A stretch of 64,000 nt of DNA from contig PYST01000153.1 of the NCBI GenBank assembly GCA_003049485.1, positions 26,993-90,992 on the forward strand, read 5' to 3'. Below the pieces are notes generated by a model. That model was not told the DNA's origin. It did not search any database and saw nothing but the letters and a program-made list of their open reading frames with translations. Position numbers and translations under genes: made by a program. This DNA comes from Ophioceras dolichostomum (lineage: Eukaryota; Ascomycota; Sordariomycetes; Magnaporthales; Ophioceraceae). This document shows, in pieces, positions 54,632 to 64,000 of the stretch. Within the stretch, counting starts at the first letter, position 1, and the number at the start of each line of letters is the position of its first letter.

Positions 54632-57600
54632 GATTAACTGTGTGCCACGCCAGGTGGTTTGCTCCAGGGACGAAGGAAACTTGCGAAAATGAACGGGACG
54701 GTATTGACGAGGGGAGCACTGCTCGTCGTCGACCAGTGAGTCAATCACCTCCCTAATACCGCCGAAGAACAGACACGAAAATGAAAGGACTATATACAGC
54801 CTGCGACGTAGAAGGAGAAAGGGAACAAGGGGGGAAGGGGAGGCCAGAACGGAAGGGGGATTGGACTGAGCTCGGGAGCGGGAGTGGGAACGCATCGTTA
54901 TTGTACCTGGCAGGCAGTTCCCGCAATGCCAGTCAGCTCCGAGGCAAGTCCAAGTTCTTCGTATTAGCCCGAGGAGACTAACACAAAACAAATCGAGGAC
55001 TTGACACAATGGGCCAGGATCACATCTCCAACCCGCTGCAACCCGAGTACGCCGTGTATCTGAGAGTGGGGCAGCGGATGCTCGGTATCAAGGCATCTCC
55101 CATCACATCCTCGCCCCCAGCATCATCGAGAAGAACAAGGTTGGCTTGGCTACCTTGGCTTACTTGGCCTGGGGTATGCTAAGAGAAGTATAAAAGACTT
55201 TGACCTTCTATCCGGTTCCCACGCGTGAGCGAAGCAACAGCGGACGGGGACGGTACCGGCACTGCCTACACTCCTCCGAAGAAGCTCCACGGTCAGAGGT
55301 AAGGAGGTGAGGAGGCGAGGAGGCGAGGAGGCAAGGAGGCCCCTCTGGCAGCACTACTGTAGGGTGCAGCGGTAGTGTCGCAATAATGGCCCAGTACGCG
55401 CGTTGCATGATGTGTTGTCGAGGCCAACTCAAGACAAAGGATGAAGCATCTCGGTGGGGAGAATGCTTCCAAAGGAGTCCTGGGTGGCGCCAGCAATGCC
55501 AGCGTCGCGAGACTGGAAGTGGAAAGTCCCGTTCGCGGAAATCGGATCAGCCAAACTTCCAAAACCAATCAAAGACCACAGAGCACCGGGGGGCCAGAGC
55601 GCCACAGGGGATAGCCCCGGGCTTCGCAGTCGATCCCAGCAACACATCTAAGAGGGAGCTGGGGGGAGCCAGTCAATCGAAAGGCTAAAGCAGGGTGAAG
55701 AAGACCCGAAGACACTCCCAACCGGAACCCGGCGAGTAGCTGCTCCGCCACTAGGACCACTGAGATGCCTGGGTGGCTGGGTGGGTGCGAACGTCCGGGA
55801 GTTGAAACGCCACTAGTGTCCACTGCGGGCCGGCGCTGGAGAAGGGGACGATCTCCTTCGCATCAGGTTGACGCGCAGATCCCAGTCGATCATATTCTTG
55901 GTGGTGAGTATCTCTGTGGTTGGTGAACTGCGGGACACTGAAGATGGTAATGGTGTAGACGTGAGTCGCTCGCGCTAATTCGTCGAGCAGGGGTGAAGCC
56001 TTTGGTTCCATCCAGGATTGATGATGACGACTAGGGAACTCAAGTCAAGGCTAGGCAGACAAGCATCTGAAGTCAGGTAGATGATTAATCGCCTGCCAAA
56101 TAACTAATGCGGCCAGTCAGCACAACACATCGACCAAGCGGCCCTCGTTAGTGCGCGACTGTTGAAACCTTCAGTCGATGCTGGCGGTAGAAGAAACAGG
56201 GTAGTGAGGGAGCGAACCGAAAGCGACGAATTCCAACGCACGGCTGCTCAATAATCTGGCGATCGATTTGCCATGAATGGGTCAGAGGCATCCTATCTGG
56301 CTGTCCTGCCTCGGTTTGAGTGCGGAAGGAGGGTTGGAAGTCCACGCCTGTTTATGGCTGTTGCCGAGGATTGAAGGTGAGTTGAGGTTGGAAGGCAGAA
56401 AGCTTAACTAGCACGCCAAGAGATTGATCGCTCGCCTTGTGGGCTTGGGTCAGATCACTGGTGCTTGGCGCCAACATTCCCCGGATTTGCCCAGCAATTG
56501 CCCAGCCTAGCAGACAATTGACCTTGGTCATCTTCCGAAAGAGAACGATTGTGCGAGGGCTGAACGTGGGGGCTCCATTCTGAGAAATCCGGCGTGCACT
56601 GGAGCATTTGGGTTCTTGCAGGCAGCCCACCTTCCCTGGGCAAGGGGGGAACGCGATTCGCTCCTTGAAGAAACTGCGTCAGTTTCAACTGTTCCAACAC
56701 ACACCCACCCTCGCTGGAGTGGTCGGCGCAACTTCTGCGCCGAGCTGCACTAACATGGGAGGAGCTTCGCTCCGAGCAAGATCATTGGATGTCTGTGTCC
56801 AAAACACTATCTGTTTGCATGTCGTCTGTGAGGTCGTTTCCGGAATGCGGTTAGTCAGTTTGCTAACACGCCTTCGAGATCCAGCGTTCGTCTTCCGTTC
56901 AGGCACACGTCGGGCAGGGTCAGCCCACCAGCAGGTGGATTTTGGCACCCAGCACAGGCCGACTTGGTCACCTGAAGTGAACACTGATACGCCCCATGGC
57001 GACCTAGATATTTCGAGAATTGCTTCCAAACCCTCCAACCGGTGAAAATGCGAGTCGAGAGAGACGATGTCAGTGTCGGAGAGGAAGAGATGACTTGTCT
57101 CGAATCTGGAAAAATGGTGAGTTCTAATGGGCGCTCTGCGTACCCCTTGACGGATGCTCTGAACCTGCTGCTGCGATGCCTGGCCTGGCCTGGCCTTCCA
57201 CGAACCGTTCCATTGGCCCAAGGAAATTTAGACGAAACAGCGAAACAGCGACGGAAAAGTTAGGTCACGGGACGATTCGCACAATTCTGAACTGCTCGTG
57301 CCGAGCTCCGCTCCAGTGGTAGGGAGATTGCGCGAGAACAGCCTAAGATATTATGTAATCAGCCAGCGCAGTGGGCACCCTGTCGTGAACACCTTGGACA
57401 GGCACAATCGCAATCCCATCATCGCTCCTCTCTCTCTCGCTTTGCAGGAGTCGCACCACGGAGAAATTTCCGAACCGACTTCCCCAGAAGATCGATTTGC
57501 GGGCAATTGTTTCTCTTTTCGCTTCAAACTCGGCGTGATGACTTGGCTAACCAAATGTCTTTCATCTTTGCTAATTAATATAGGCCATACGTGGGGATAT

Positions 57601-58646
57601 CTGGCATTCCGGCCCGGCTGTCACTCGCCGAGAAAAAGGGCGCCATGGCGCTTCGTTGGTTCCGTGGCTCCCGCCGCTACCCCTTTTCGGCCAACCCTCC
57701 ACGAGTCGCTGGGGGGTTTCTGTTTTATATGCCGGGAGTACACGCGGAACGCAAGCAGAGTACCAAACGCCCAGAAAACTCATACCGGCCCAAGAAGTGC
57801 CAACCCACGCTTGAAAAGAGGCGACAATCTATCTCCAGCAAGCCTCCCCGCCCTGCCCGCCTTGCAGTCCGGGGTAAACTCTAGGGAAATTTTAGGTAGG
57901 GATGTGTGTGATCCATGAGCACCAACCCAACACAAGCCCGAGAATGTGGATTGGCCCTGTCCCTGTTTTTTTTTTTTTTTTTCTTCTTTTTTTCTGGTCC
58001 TCTGCAGACCAAGCCAGGCGAGTGAACAGCCTGTCTTCGCGGGAAAACCACACGGAGAAAACCACACCGCAACGTCTCATTTCCAAGAAACCCACCGCGG
58101 GCGGTAAGTTGGCGGTAGTCACGTCGTCCGCTATACTGACCGCAAATATCCAATCATCAGAGGCCCTGTATATCGAGGGTGTGGAGAACGCCCAGAGATG
58201 CGAATAGATGGATGTGATGATCACGCATGGACCCCATGGTGCGCCTTCTTCCGAGTGGACGGGCGATCCAGCAAAGGGAATTTCGACGAGTGTCGAAGGA
58301 TCCTCCTGGACTATTAAGCTCTACTGGAGCGCGTTATACGTGTTCTTCGGTTCTCTCGCGTTCTGCACTGCAAAGAGGAGGGCATCAGCCAAACTGTCTC
58401 GGCCATCAGCCATCAGCCATCAGCCCTCGGCCGTCAAGGGCTTTGAGTTTGAGCCATTACGCGATAGCGGCGACTGCACAACTGCATCTACGCCTTTCCG
58501 CTCCGACGTCAGTACGTGATCTCGCCCGGCGACCTCAGCCGACTGGTCCCACGGGCCGTCCTGCTCACAAGGGAAACTAGCAGGAACAGGTGACACACGA
58601 GCTTGACGCCTCATTCAACATTAAGAGAAGGCGGAGCCAGACAAAG
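54632..58646. other. 4-kb region without a supported gene
   Basis: The longest gene-free stretch of the window, between the divergent aspartic protease and GH3 genes. Seen: a GAGGAGGC-type simple repeat at 55300-55338, a 17-T run at 57966-57982 followed by more T/C, and three copies of GCCATCA at 58402-58422. Open frames at 56608-57045 and 57298-57918 have no domain and irregular composition. It could hold non-coding RNA or exon-rich genes that I cannot resolve. Confidence 0.4.
58402..58422 (+). repeat. Heptamer GCCATCA repeated three times
   Basis: Three perfect tandem copies lie about 225 bp before the GH3 start codon. Confidence 0.85.
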
Positions 58647-61006
58647 ATGCTCGCAAGCAGGTCACTACTAGCTGTGGCCCTGCTGGTGGCAGGCGGCGAT
58701 GCAGTCATCACGTGGGATGAGGCGTACACCAAGGCAGACGCGGCGCTGGCACGGATTACGATGCAGGACAAGGTCTCGATCGTGTCTGGCGTTGGATGGA
58801 ACAAGGGGCCCTGCGTGGGCAACACTAACCCCGTGCGAACAATCAACTACCCGCAGTTGTGTCTACAGGATGGGCCGACAGGGGTGCGGTACGGCACGGG
58901 CGTGACAGCGTTCTCGCCCGGAATCCAAGCGGCGGCCACGTGGGACACGGAACTCATGCGCCAGCGGGGGAACTTCCAGGGCGCCGAGGCCAGGGGCTGC
59001 GGTGTGCATGTGCTGCTGGCGCCGGTGGCCGGCGCATTGGGCAAGATCGCGCAGGCCGGGCGTAACTGGGAGGGCTTCGGGCCGGACCCATACCTAACTG
59101 GCGTCGCCATGCAGGAGACCATCAGTGGTATGCAGGCCGCGGGCGTGCAGGCTACAGCCAAGCACTACATTCTCAACGAACAGGAGCTGGGCCGCGAAAC
59201 CATGAGCTCCAATGTCGACGACCGCACTATGCACGAACTGTACCTGTGGCCCTTTGCCGATGCTGTGAGGGCCAACGTGGCCGCAGTAATGTGGTGAGTA
59301 TCTAAGACTCACAAGAGAGGACGCCCAGAAAGAAAGGAAGGAAGAAGGAATCTGCCGCCGAACTGACAGGTACTTAACTCTGCCCCTGATTTCTAGCTCT
59401 TACAATAAAATCAACGGATCCTGGGCCTGCGAGAGCCAGGGAGCGCTCCAGCGATTGCTGAAGGATCAGCTCGGATTCAAGGGCTATGTCATGTCGGACT
59501 GGAACGCTCAGCACACCACTGCCGGTAGTGCCAATAACGGCATGGACATGACCATGCCGGGATCCGATTTCAACGGCAAGACGGTGCTGTGGGGTCCGCA
59601 GCTGGTCACCGCCGTCAACGGTAATCAGGTGTCACAAACCCGCCTCACCGAGATGGCGCGTCGCGTGCTGGCTTCATGGTACCTGCTCGAGCAGGACAAG
59701 GGGGGCTACCCTGCCATCAACATCAAAGCCAACGTCCAGGGCAACCACAAGGACAACGTGCGCGCAGTCGCCCGCGACGGCATCGTCCTGCTCAAGAACA
59801 GTGGCGGGGCGCTCCCACTCAAGTCTCCGCGCCGCATGGCTATCATCGGATCCGCCGCGGTCAACAACCCGAAAGGTATCAACAGCTGCACCGACCATGG
59901 CTGCAACGATGGAGCTCTGGGCATGGGTTGGGGCTCCGGGACGACCAACTACCCCTATTTCGTGGCCCCTGCCGATGCCCTGCAAGCCCGGGCCCGCCAG
60001 GATGGCACAACCGTTTCTCTCAGCGCCTCCGACAGCACTTCCAGTGTTGCCAGTACCGTTCGCGACGCAGACGTTGCCCTCGTCTTCCTCACCAGCGACT
60101 CGGGCGAGGGTTACATTACGGTGGGAGCGCACGCAGGCGACCGGGCCAACCTCGACCCCTGGTATAACGGCAACCAGCTCGTGCAGGCCGTGGCCCAGGC
60201 CAACAAGAATGTCATAGTCGTCATTCACAGTGTTGGCCCCGTCATTCTTGAAACCATCATGAACACCCCTGGTGTCCAGGCCGTTGTCTGGGCTGGTCTC
60301 CCTGGTCAGGAAAGCGGTAACGCCCTTGTTGATGTCCTCTACGGTCTCGTTAGCCCGAGCGGAAAGCTGCCCTATACAATCGCCAAGGCGCCCGCCGACT
60401 ATGGCACGTCCGTGGTCAGGGGGGATGACAACTTCCGTGAGGGTCTATTCATCGACTATCGCCGCTTCGATCGCGACAACATCCAGCCACGCTTTGAGTT
60501 CGGCTTCGGAATGTGTAAGCTAATTAGGGGACCCCAATGAACTACCAACAGCTGGGTTAGCGCAACATACTAACTGTGGACTGTCACAAATTATAGCCTA
60601 CACAAACTTCACATACTCAGACATCACAGTCGACTCCACTGCCAAGTCCGGACCAGCAGCTGGCACCATCGTCCCCGGTGGCCGAGCCGACCTGTGGGAC
60701 ACGGTGGCCACAGTCACCGCCAAAATCACCAACTCAGGGGCCGTTGAGGGTGCAGAAGTGGCACAGCTCTATGTTTCATATCCGTCCAGTGCACCGGCGA
60801 CTCCTCCAAAGCAGCTCCGAGGTTTCGACAAGCTGAAGTTGGCGGCAGGGGCGAGCGGCACGGCCACTTTCAACATCCGGAGGCGCGACATAAGCTACTG
60901 GGACACCGGGCGCCAGAACTGGGTCGTTCCCAGTGGCGAGTTTACCGTCAATGTGGGTGCGAGCAGCAGGGACCTAAGGCTGAAGGGCGCCTTCACCGCT
61001 GCCTAA
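58647..61006 (+). CDS. Secreted GH3 beta-glucosidase
   Basis: Retaining beta-glucosidase that removes glucose from cellobiose and short glucans, completing cellulose breakdown begun by enzymes such as the GH7 in this window. Exons 58647-59293, 59397-60514 and 60597-61006 (introns 103 and 82 nt), 724 residues. A signal peptide (MLASRSLLAVALLVAGGDA) precedes the TIM-barrel. The nucleophile is Asp250 in GYVMSDWNAQ. ATAKHYILNEQE and the substrate loop GPDPYL are present. The second domain holds DSGEGYITVGAHAGDRANL, and the C-terminal fibronectin III-like domain is complete (VTAKITNSGAVEGAEVAQLYVSYP, LRGFDKL). All parts of a normal GH3 are present. The second splice (FGFGM-SYTNFTYSD) matches the family. 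Confidence 0.94.
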
Positions 61007-61674
61007 ACGTTTGAACGAGCAGGAAACGGCAACGGAAGTAAAAATGTTGATGTCGTCTATAGGGAGCTAGGGAGTGGGTTGCTTGTACATATGGGTTGCC
61101 GGCCTTTGTAAATAGCATGCTGCGTCCAGACCACGTTAGGGAGCCAGGTTCAACATATGTGGTTGGACGGAAATCATCTAGGCTCTGCTGTGTGTGTAAA
61201 TAGGGCTTAAGAGAACAACTGTCCCACGAACTATGTATGCCACTTCACTTTCATCATACGATGGATGATGTGTAATCGATGGAGGGTCAACTGAGGAACC
61301 AGCACCGGAACGGCCAGCCGTCAGAGCAGAATTTCCAAAATCTCCGAACGGAGTTCCAGTGTGCCAAGCACGGCGACTGGCTATATACACTTATTTTGGC
61401 GGGAGCCGAGGCGCCGGCCCCCCGCACGTTAATACTGCCTGAGTTGTTCATGGCGGACAAGGACCTCCCCTGCCGAGGCGACCCAAGACACAGCACCCTT
61501 GTACCGCGGCTCAACGCGCTCCGCTCGATCAACAGAGACATCGCCATAGCCAAGCGACGTCATAATAAATATGGCCATCGTGAAGCCTTCGAACTATTGC
61601 TGCTGTTGGGGTTGAGATTCTAGTCTCATACTGTCCAGCACGAAGAGGGCTCAACTTTGTGAAATTGGCACAAA
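61007..61674. other. Intergenic
   Basis: About 670 bases between GH3 and GH5. A short open frame at 61279-61623 lacks a domain. Nothing else is seen. Confidence 0.45.
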
Positions 61675-63117
61675 ATGTGGTTCACCTTCACCGAAATTCT
61701 CACGATCGGCGTGCTGGCGAGCGGGGTTACGGCGGCTCATTCGACAGCTAGCCGCCGACAGGTGCCAGCTGGCTTTGTGACGACTGACGGAGAGAAGTTC
61801 AAGCTCAACGGGAAGGACTTCTACTTCGCGGGGAGCAATGCCTACTACTTCCCGTTCAACGGCGTCTGTAATCCCTGTCCACTTTCCGCCCACGCCATAA
61901 CACCAATCATAATAGCAACCATTGCATTGATCCAACTGACCGATCAAAACATGCATAGGACCAAGCCGACACCGAGAAAGGAATGCAGTCAGCGATGGAC
62001 GCCGGGTTGAGAGTTTTCCGGACTTGGGGGTTCAACGACAAGAACCGGACGTACAACGCAAACGGGTTTCCCAAGTATGGCAACGAGGGCGCCGGTGGTA
62101 CTGAGGTGGTCTTCCAGTGGTTCTCCAACGGCAACTCGACCATCGACGTGAAGCCGTTCGACAAAGTCGTCAATGCGGCCACCAAAACCGGTATCAAGCT
62201 CATTGTGGCCCTGACCAACAACTGGGCCGACTACGGCGGCATGGACGTCTATACCGTCAACCTGGGTGGCCGATATCACGACGATGTTCGCTTCCCTCTC
62301 TCCCTCACGTTGCTGTTTTAATTATTACCTATAGTAATATCTGACCACACTGTCGATGATGTGAGTGTTGCTGACGGAAGTTGAAAAAAACCAACAGTTC
62401 TACCGCCTCCCACAAATCAAAGACGCATTCAAACGCTACGTCCGCGAGATGGTCACGCGCTACAAGGACAGCTCGGCGATAATGGCCTGGGAGCTGGGCA
62501 ACGAGCCCCGCTGCGGCGCCGACCAGAGCCGCAACCTGCCCCGCAGCGGCGACTGCACGCCCGCCCTGCTCTCCGCCTGGACCGACGAGCTCAGCACGTT
62601 CATCAAGTCGATCGACCCCAACCACCTGGTGACCTGGGGCGGCGAGGGCGCGTACAACATCCCTGGCAACAGCGACGGGTTCTACAACGGATACGACGGC
62701 AGCGACTTCGACCACGAGCTGTCCCTCAAGAACATCGACTTCGGCACCTTTCACACCTACCCGGACTGGTGGCAGAAGACGGTCGCCTGGACGAACAAGT
62801 GGATCCGCGACCACGCCGCCTCCGGGCGGAAGGCGGGAAAACCCGTCGTCCACGAGGAGTACGGGTGGATGACGGCCCAGGCCAGGCGTGAGCAGACGGG
62901 ACGCACTGCCCCTGAGTCCCGGCTGGATGTCATTGGCGAGTGGCAGCGCATCCAGGTCGAGGAGAAGATGCCGGACATGTATTGGCAGTACGGCTACAAC
63001 GGCTACTCGTACGGGCGGAACCACAATGACGGTTTCACCATCTACCTCGACGACCCGGAGGCGCAGCAGCTGGTGTATGCTCACGCCAAGGCCATGAACG
63101 CGCTGAACGGTGCGTAA
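61675..63117 (+). CDS. Secreted GH5 endo-beta-1,4-mannanase
   Basis: Endo-mannanase of family GH5 (subfamily 7 type), cleaving mannan and glucomannan backbones. Exons 61675-61863, 61959-62285 and 62398-63117 (introns 95 and 112 nt), 411 residues. It has a signal peptide and a short propeptide to about residue 28. The barrel starts FKLNGKDFYFAGSNAYYFPF. FRTWGFND marks the family. The acid/base Glu208 is in WELGNEPRC and the nucleophile Glu is in VHEEYGW (Glu325/326). GGEG, FHTYPDWW and MYWQYGYNG line the site. There is no cellulose-binding module. The spliced joins (FPFNG-DQADTEKGMQ and RYHDD-FYRLPQIKDAFKRY) give the expected family sequence. It lies in tandem with the GH3 gene. Confidence 0.93.
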
Positions 63118-63488
63118 GGGGCCTAGTGCTGGGCACCTGCTCGTACGATAGCGGGCGTATCATTCTAGATCTTGGTTTGATAAACAAGGCCCCTCCCTCA
63201 CAGCTAGAGCAACGACGAGGAGGTGAAAAGTTCAAGAGGTATTGTGTTTTACCGCTCACAAGGTCGGATGTACCGTACCAATAACTACAACGTTTTATTT
63301 TAAGGCCAGCTATCAGACGACAAGCGCCCAGCTGCTCACTCAGCTCGTTCTTCTCTCCCCGCTCTTCCAAGGCCAGATCGGCCTCCGCTTCCAAAGACGC
63401 CATCCAAGCAGCAGACTAGGTACCCAATGTAAGCTGCTATCCTAGATCTTCGTCCCGTCTACCTCAACTCCCCATTAGTAGTCTCCCC
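63118..63488. other. Short region between converging genes
   Basis: 370 bases of 3' untranslated sequence, with a CTAGGTACC word near 63416. No gene is seen. Confidence 0.5.
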
Positions 63489-63923
63489 CTACCACGCCCG
63501 CGGCACCAAACGGCGTAAAGGCATACTGTATCCCCACTCCGACAGCTCCGGTCCCCCATTAAGCAGCAGATCCTTGTCCGGGATACAAGACCCAAAGTAC
63601 GCATACCTCGCCACGCACGCGTTGGCATCCAGCCAGGGGATGACCGCGGCCATGAACGCCTTCTGCTCCTCCATGGACCCCACCCCCTTGAACTCAGTCA
63701 CCCACACCTCTCTCCCGCCCGCAACCGCGCACACGGCGTCGATCCACGCCTTGAACGCGTCCACCTGCTGCGCCGCCCCGGCCCTCACCGCGAGCCCGTA
63801 CCAATGCACGTTCACGAAGTGCACCACGCATCCCTCCGTGCGGTCGCGCCTCCCCAAAAACTCCCTCAGCCACTCCCCGCCCGCGCTCGTCACCTCGGGG
63901 CTGCCGATCCTGGCGCGTTCCGC

Positions 63924-63960
<37 letters not shown>

Positions 63961-64000
63961 GATTTAACGCCGGGCTCGGCCCGGCTTCGACAGCCGGCCG
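63489..64000 (-). CDS. GH128-type glycosidase (glycosyl hydrolase catalytic core), 5' part cut off
   Basis: The C-terminal part of a protein with the glycosyl-hydrolase catalytic core (Pfam PF11790), the group that includes fungal beta-1,3-glucanases and the Asl1 wall proteins (GH128). Seen in order: RIGSPEVTSAGGEWLREF, VHFVNVHWYG, FKAWIDAVCAV, VWVTEFKG with the likely catalytic Glu, PWLDANACVARYAYFGS, then a short tail ending at 63489. The frame is open to the window edge. Just before RARIGSP it has 11 consecutive Tyr codons from a TAC repeat (63927-63959), which may be a coding microsatellite or part of an unseen intron. About half of the catalytic domain and any signal peptide lie outside the window. 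Confidence 0.8.
63927..63960 (-). repeat. (TAC)11 trinucleotide repeat
   Basis: A perfect TAG/CTA trinucleotide run; in the frame of the minus-strand glycosidase it codes 11 tyrosines. Confidence 0.9.

Noticed and set aside
53447..55009. Aspartic protease starting at 55009
   Set aside because: The upstream 126 residues have no protease-like features; a clear signal peptide begins at 54631.
57298..57918. 206-codon open frame in the 4-kb gap
   Set aside because: No recognisable segment, no good start context and it crosses T-rich and AT-rich spacer sequence.

Overview
The window is nuclear DNA of a filamentous ascomycete, most likely a Sordariomycete and probably a Sordariales/Chaetomiaceae-type plant-biomass degrader. 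This is inferred from short GT-AG introns (about 55-210 nt, fungal branch sites such as CTGAC or CTAAC), GC-rich coding sequence, T/C-rich untranslated regions, Zn2Cys6 and Whi5-type regulators, and secreted GH7, GH3, GH5 and GH128-type enzymes. I see no operons, no CRISPR, no rRNA and no convincing tRNA. Exon structures were worked out by hand from splice signals, frame and conserved family motifs.

Left part (1-14.3 kb): 5' part of a P5A ATPase (SPF1, minus); divergently a CPA2 cation/H+ antiporter; a GH7 cellulase (minus); divergently a C2HC5 zinc-finger protein (ASC-1/Rqt4-like); a Dal5/Tna1-type permease whose frame is broken twice; and an aldo/keto reductase. 14.5-25.5 kb: two unrecognised small genes, a Whi5/Nrm1-type G1/S repressor, a His/Gly-rich glycine-zipper protein and a Zn2Cys6 transcription factor. 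26.6-36.3 kb: a zinc-less medium-chain reductase, a DHA1 drug transporter, about 1.4 kb of degenerate tandem repeat in front of an amidoligase-family gene, and a zinc alcohol dehydrogenase. 36.8-43.8 kb: a secreted cysteine-rich protein (frame broken in its signal peptide), Egt2 of ergothioneine synthesis and an archaemetzincin-type protease. 44.4-52.5 kb is a housekeeping block: BOS1, thiamine pyrophosphokinase, MIA40, an OM14-like outer-membrane protein and a Myb/SANT-like protein. 53-64 kb: a secreted aspartic protease, about 4 kb without a gene, then GH3 beta-glucosidase, GH5 mannanase and a GH128-type glycosidase that runs off the right edge.

The secreted hydrolases (GH7, aspartic protease, GH3, GH5, GH128-type) would work together on plant or fungal cell-wall polymers. 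The remaining genes are largely independent housekeeping or accessory genes. The most unusual points are the amidoligase gene with its tandem-repeat leader, a start codon split by an intron next to a GC-AG intron in the OM14-like gene, a BOS1 first exon that is only the ATG, three introns that are stop-free multiples of three, four frame breaks (one at an N) that mark sequence errors or decay, and an 11-tyrosine run coded by a TAC repeat at the right edge.
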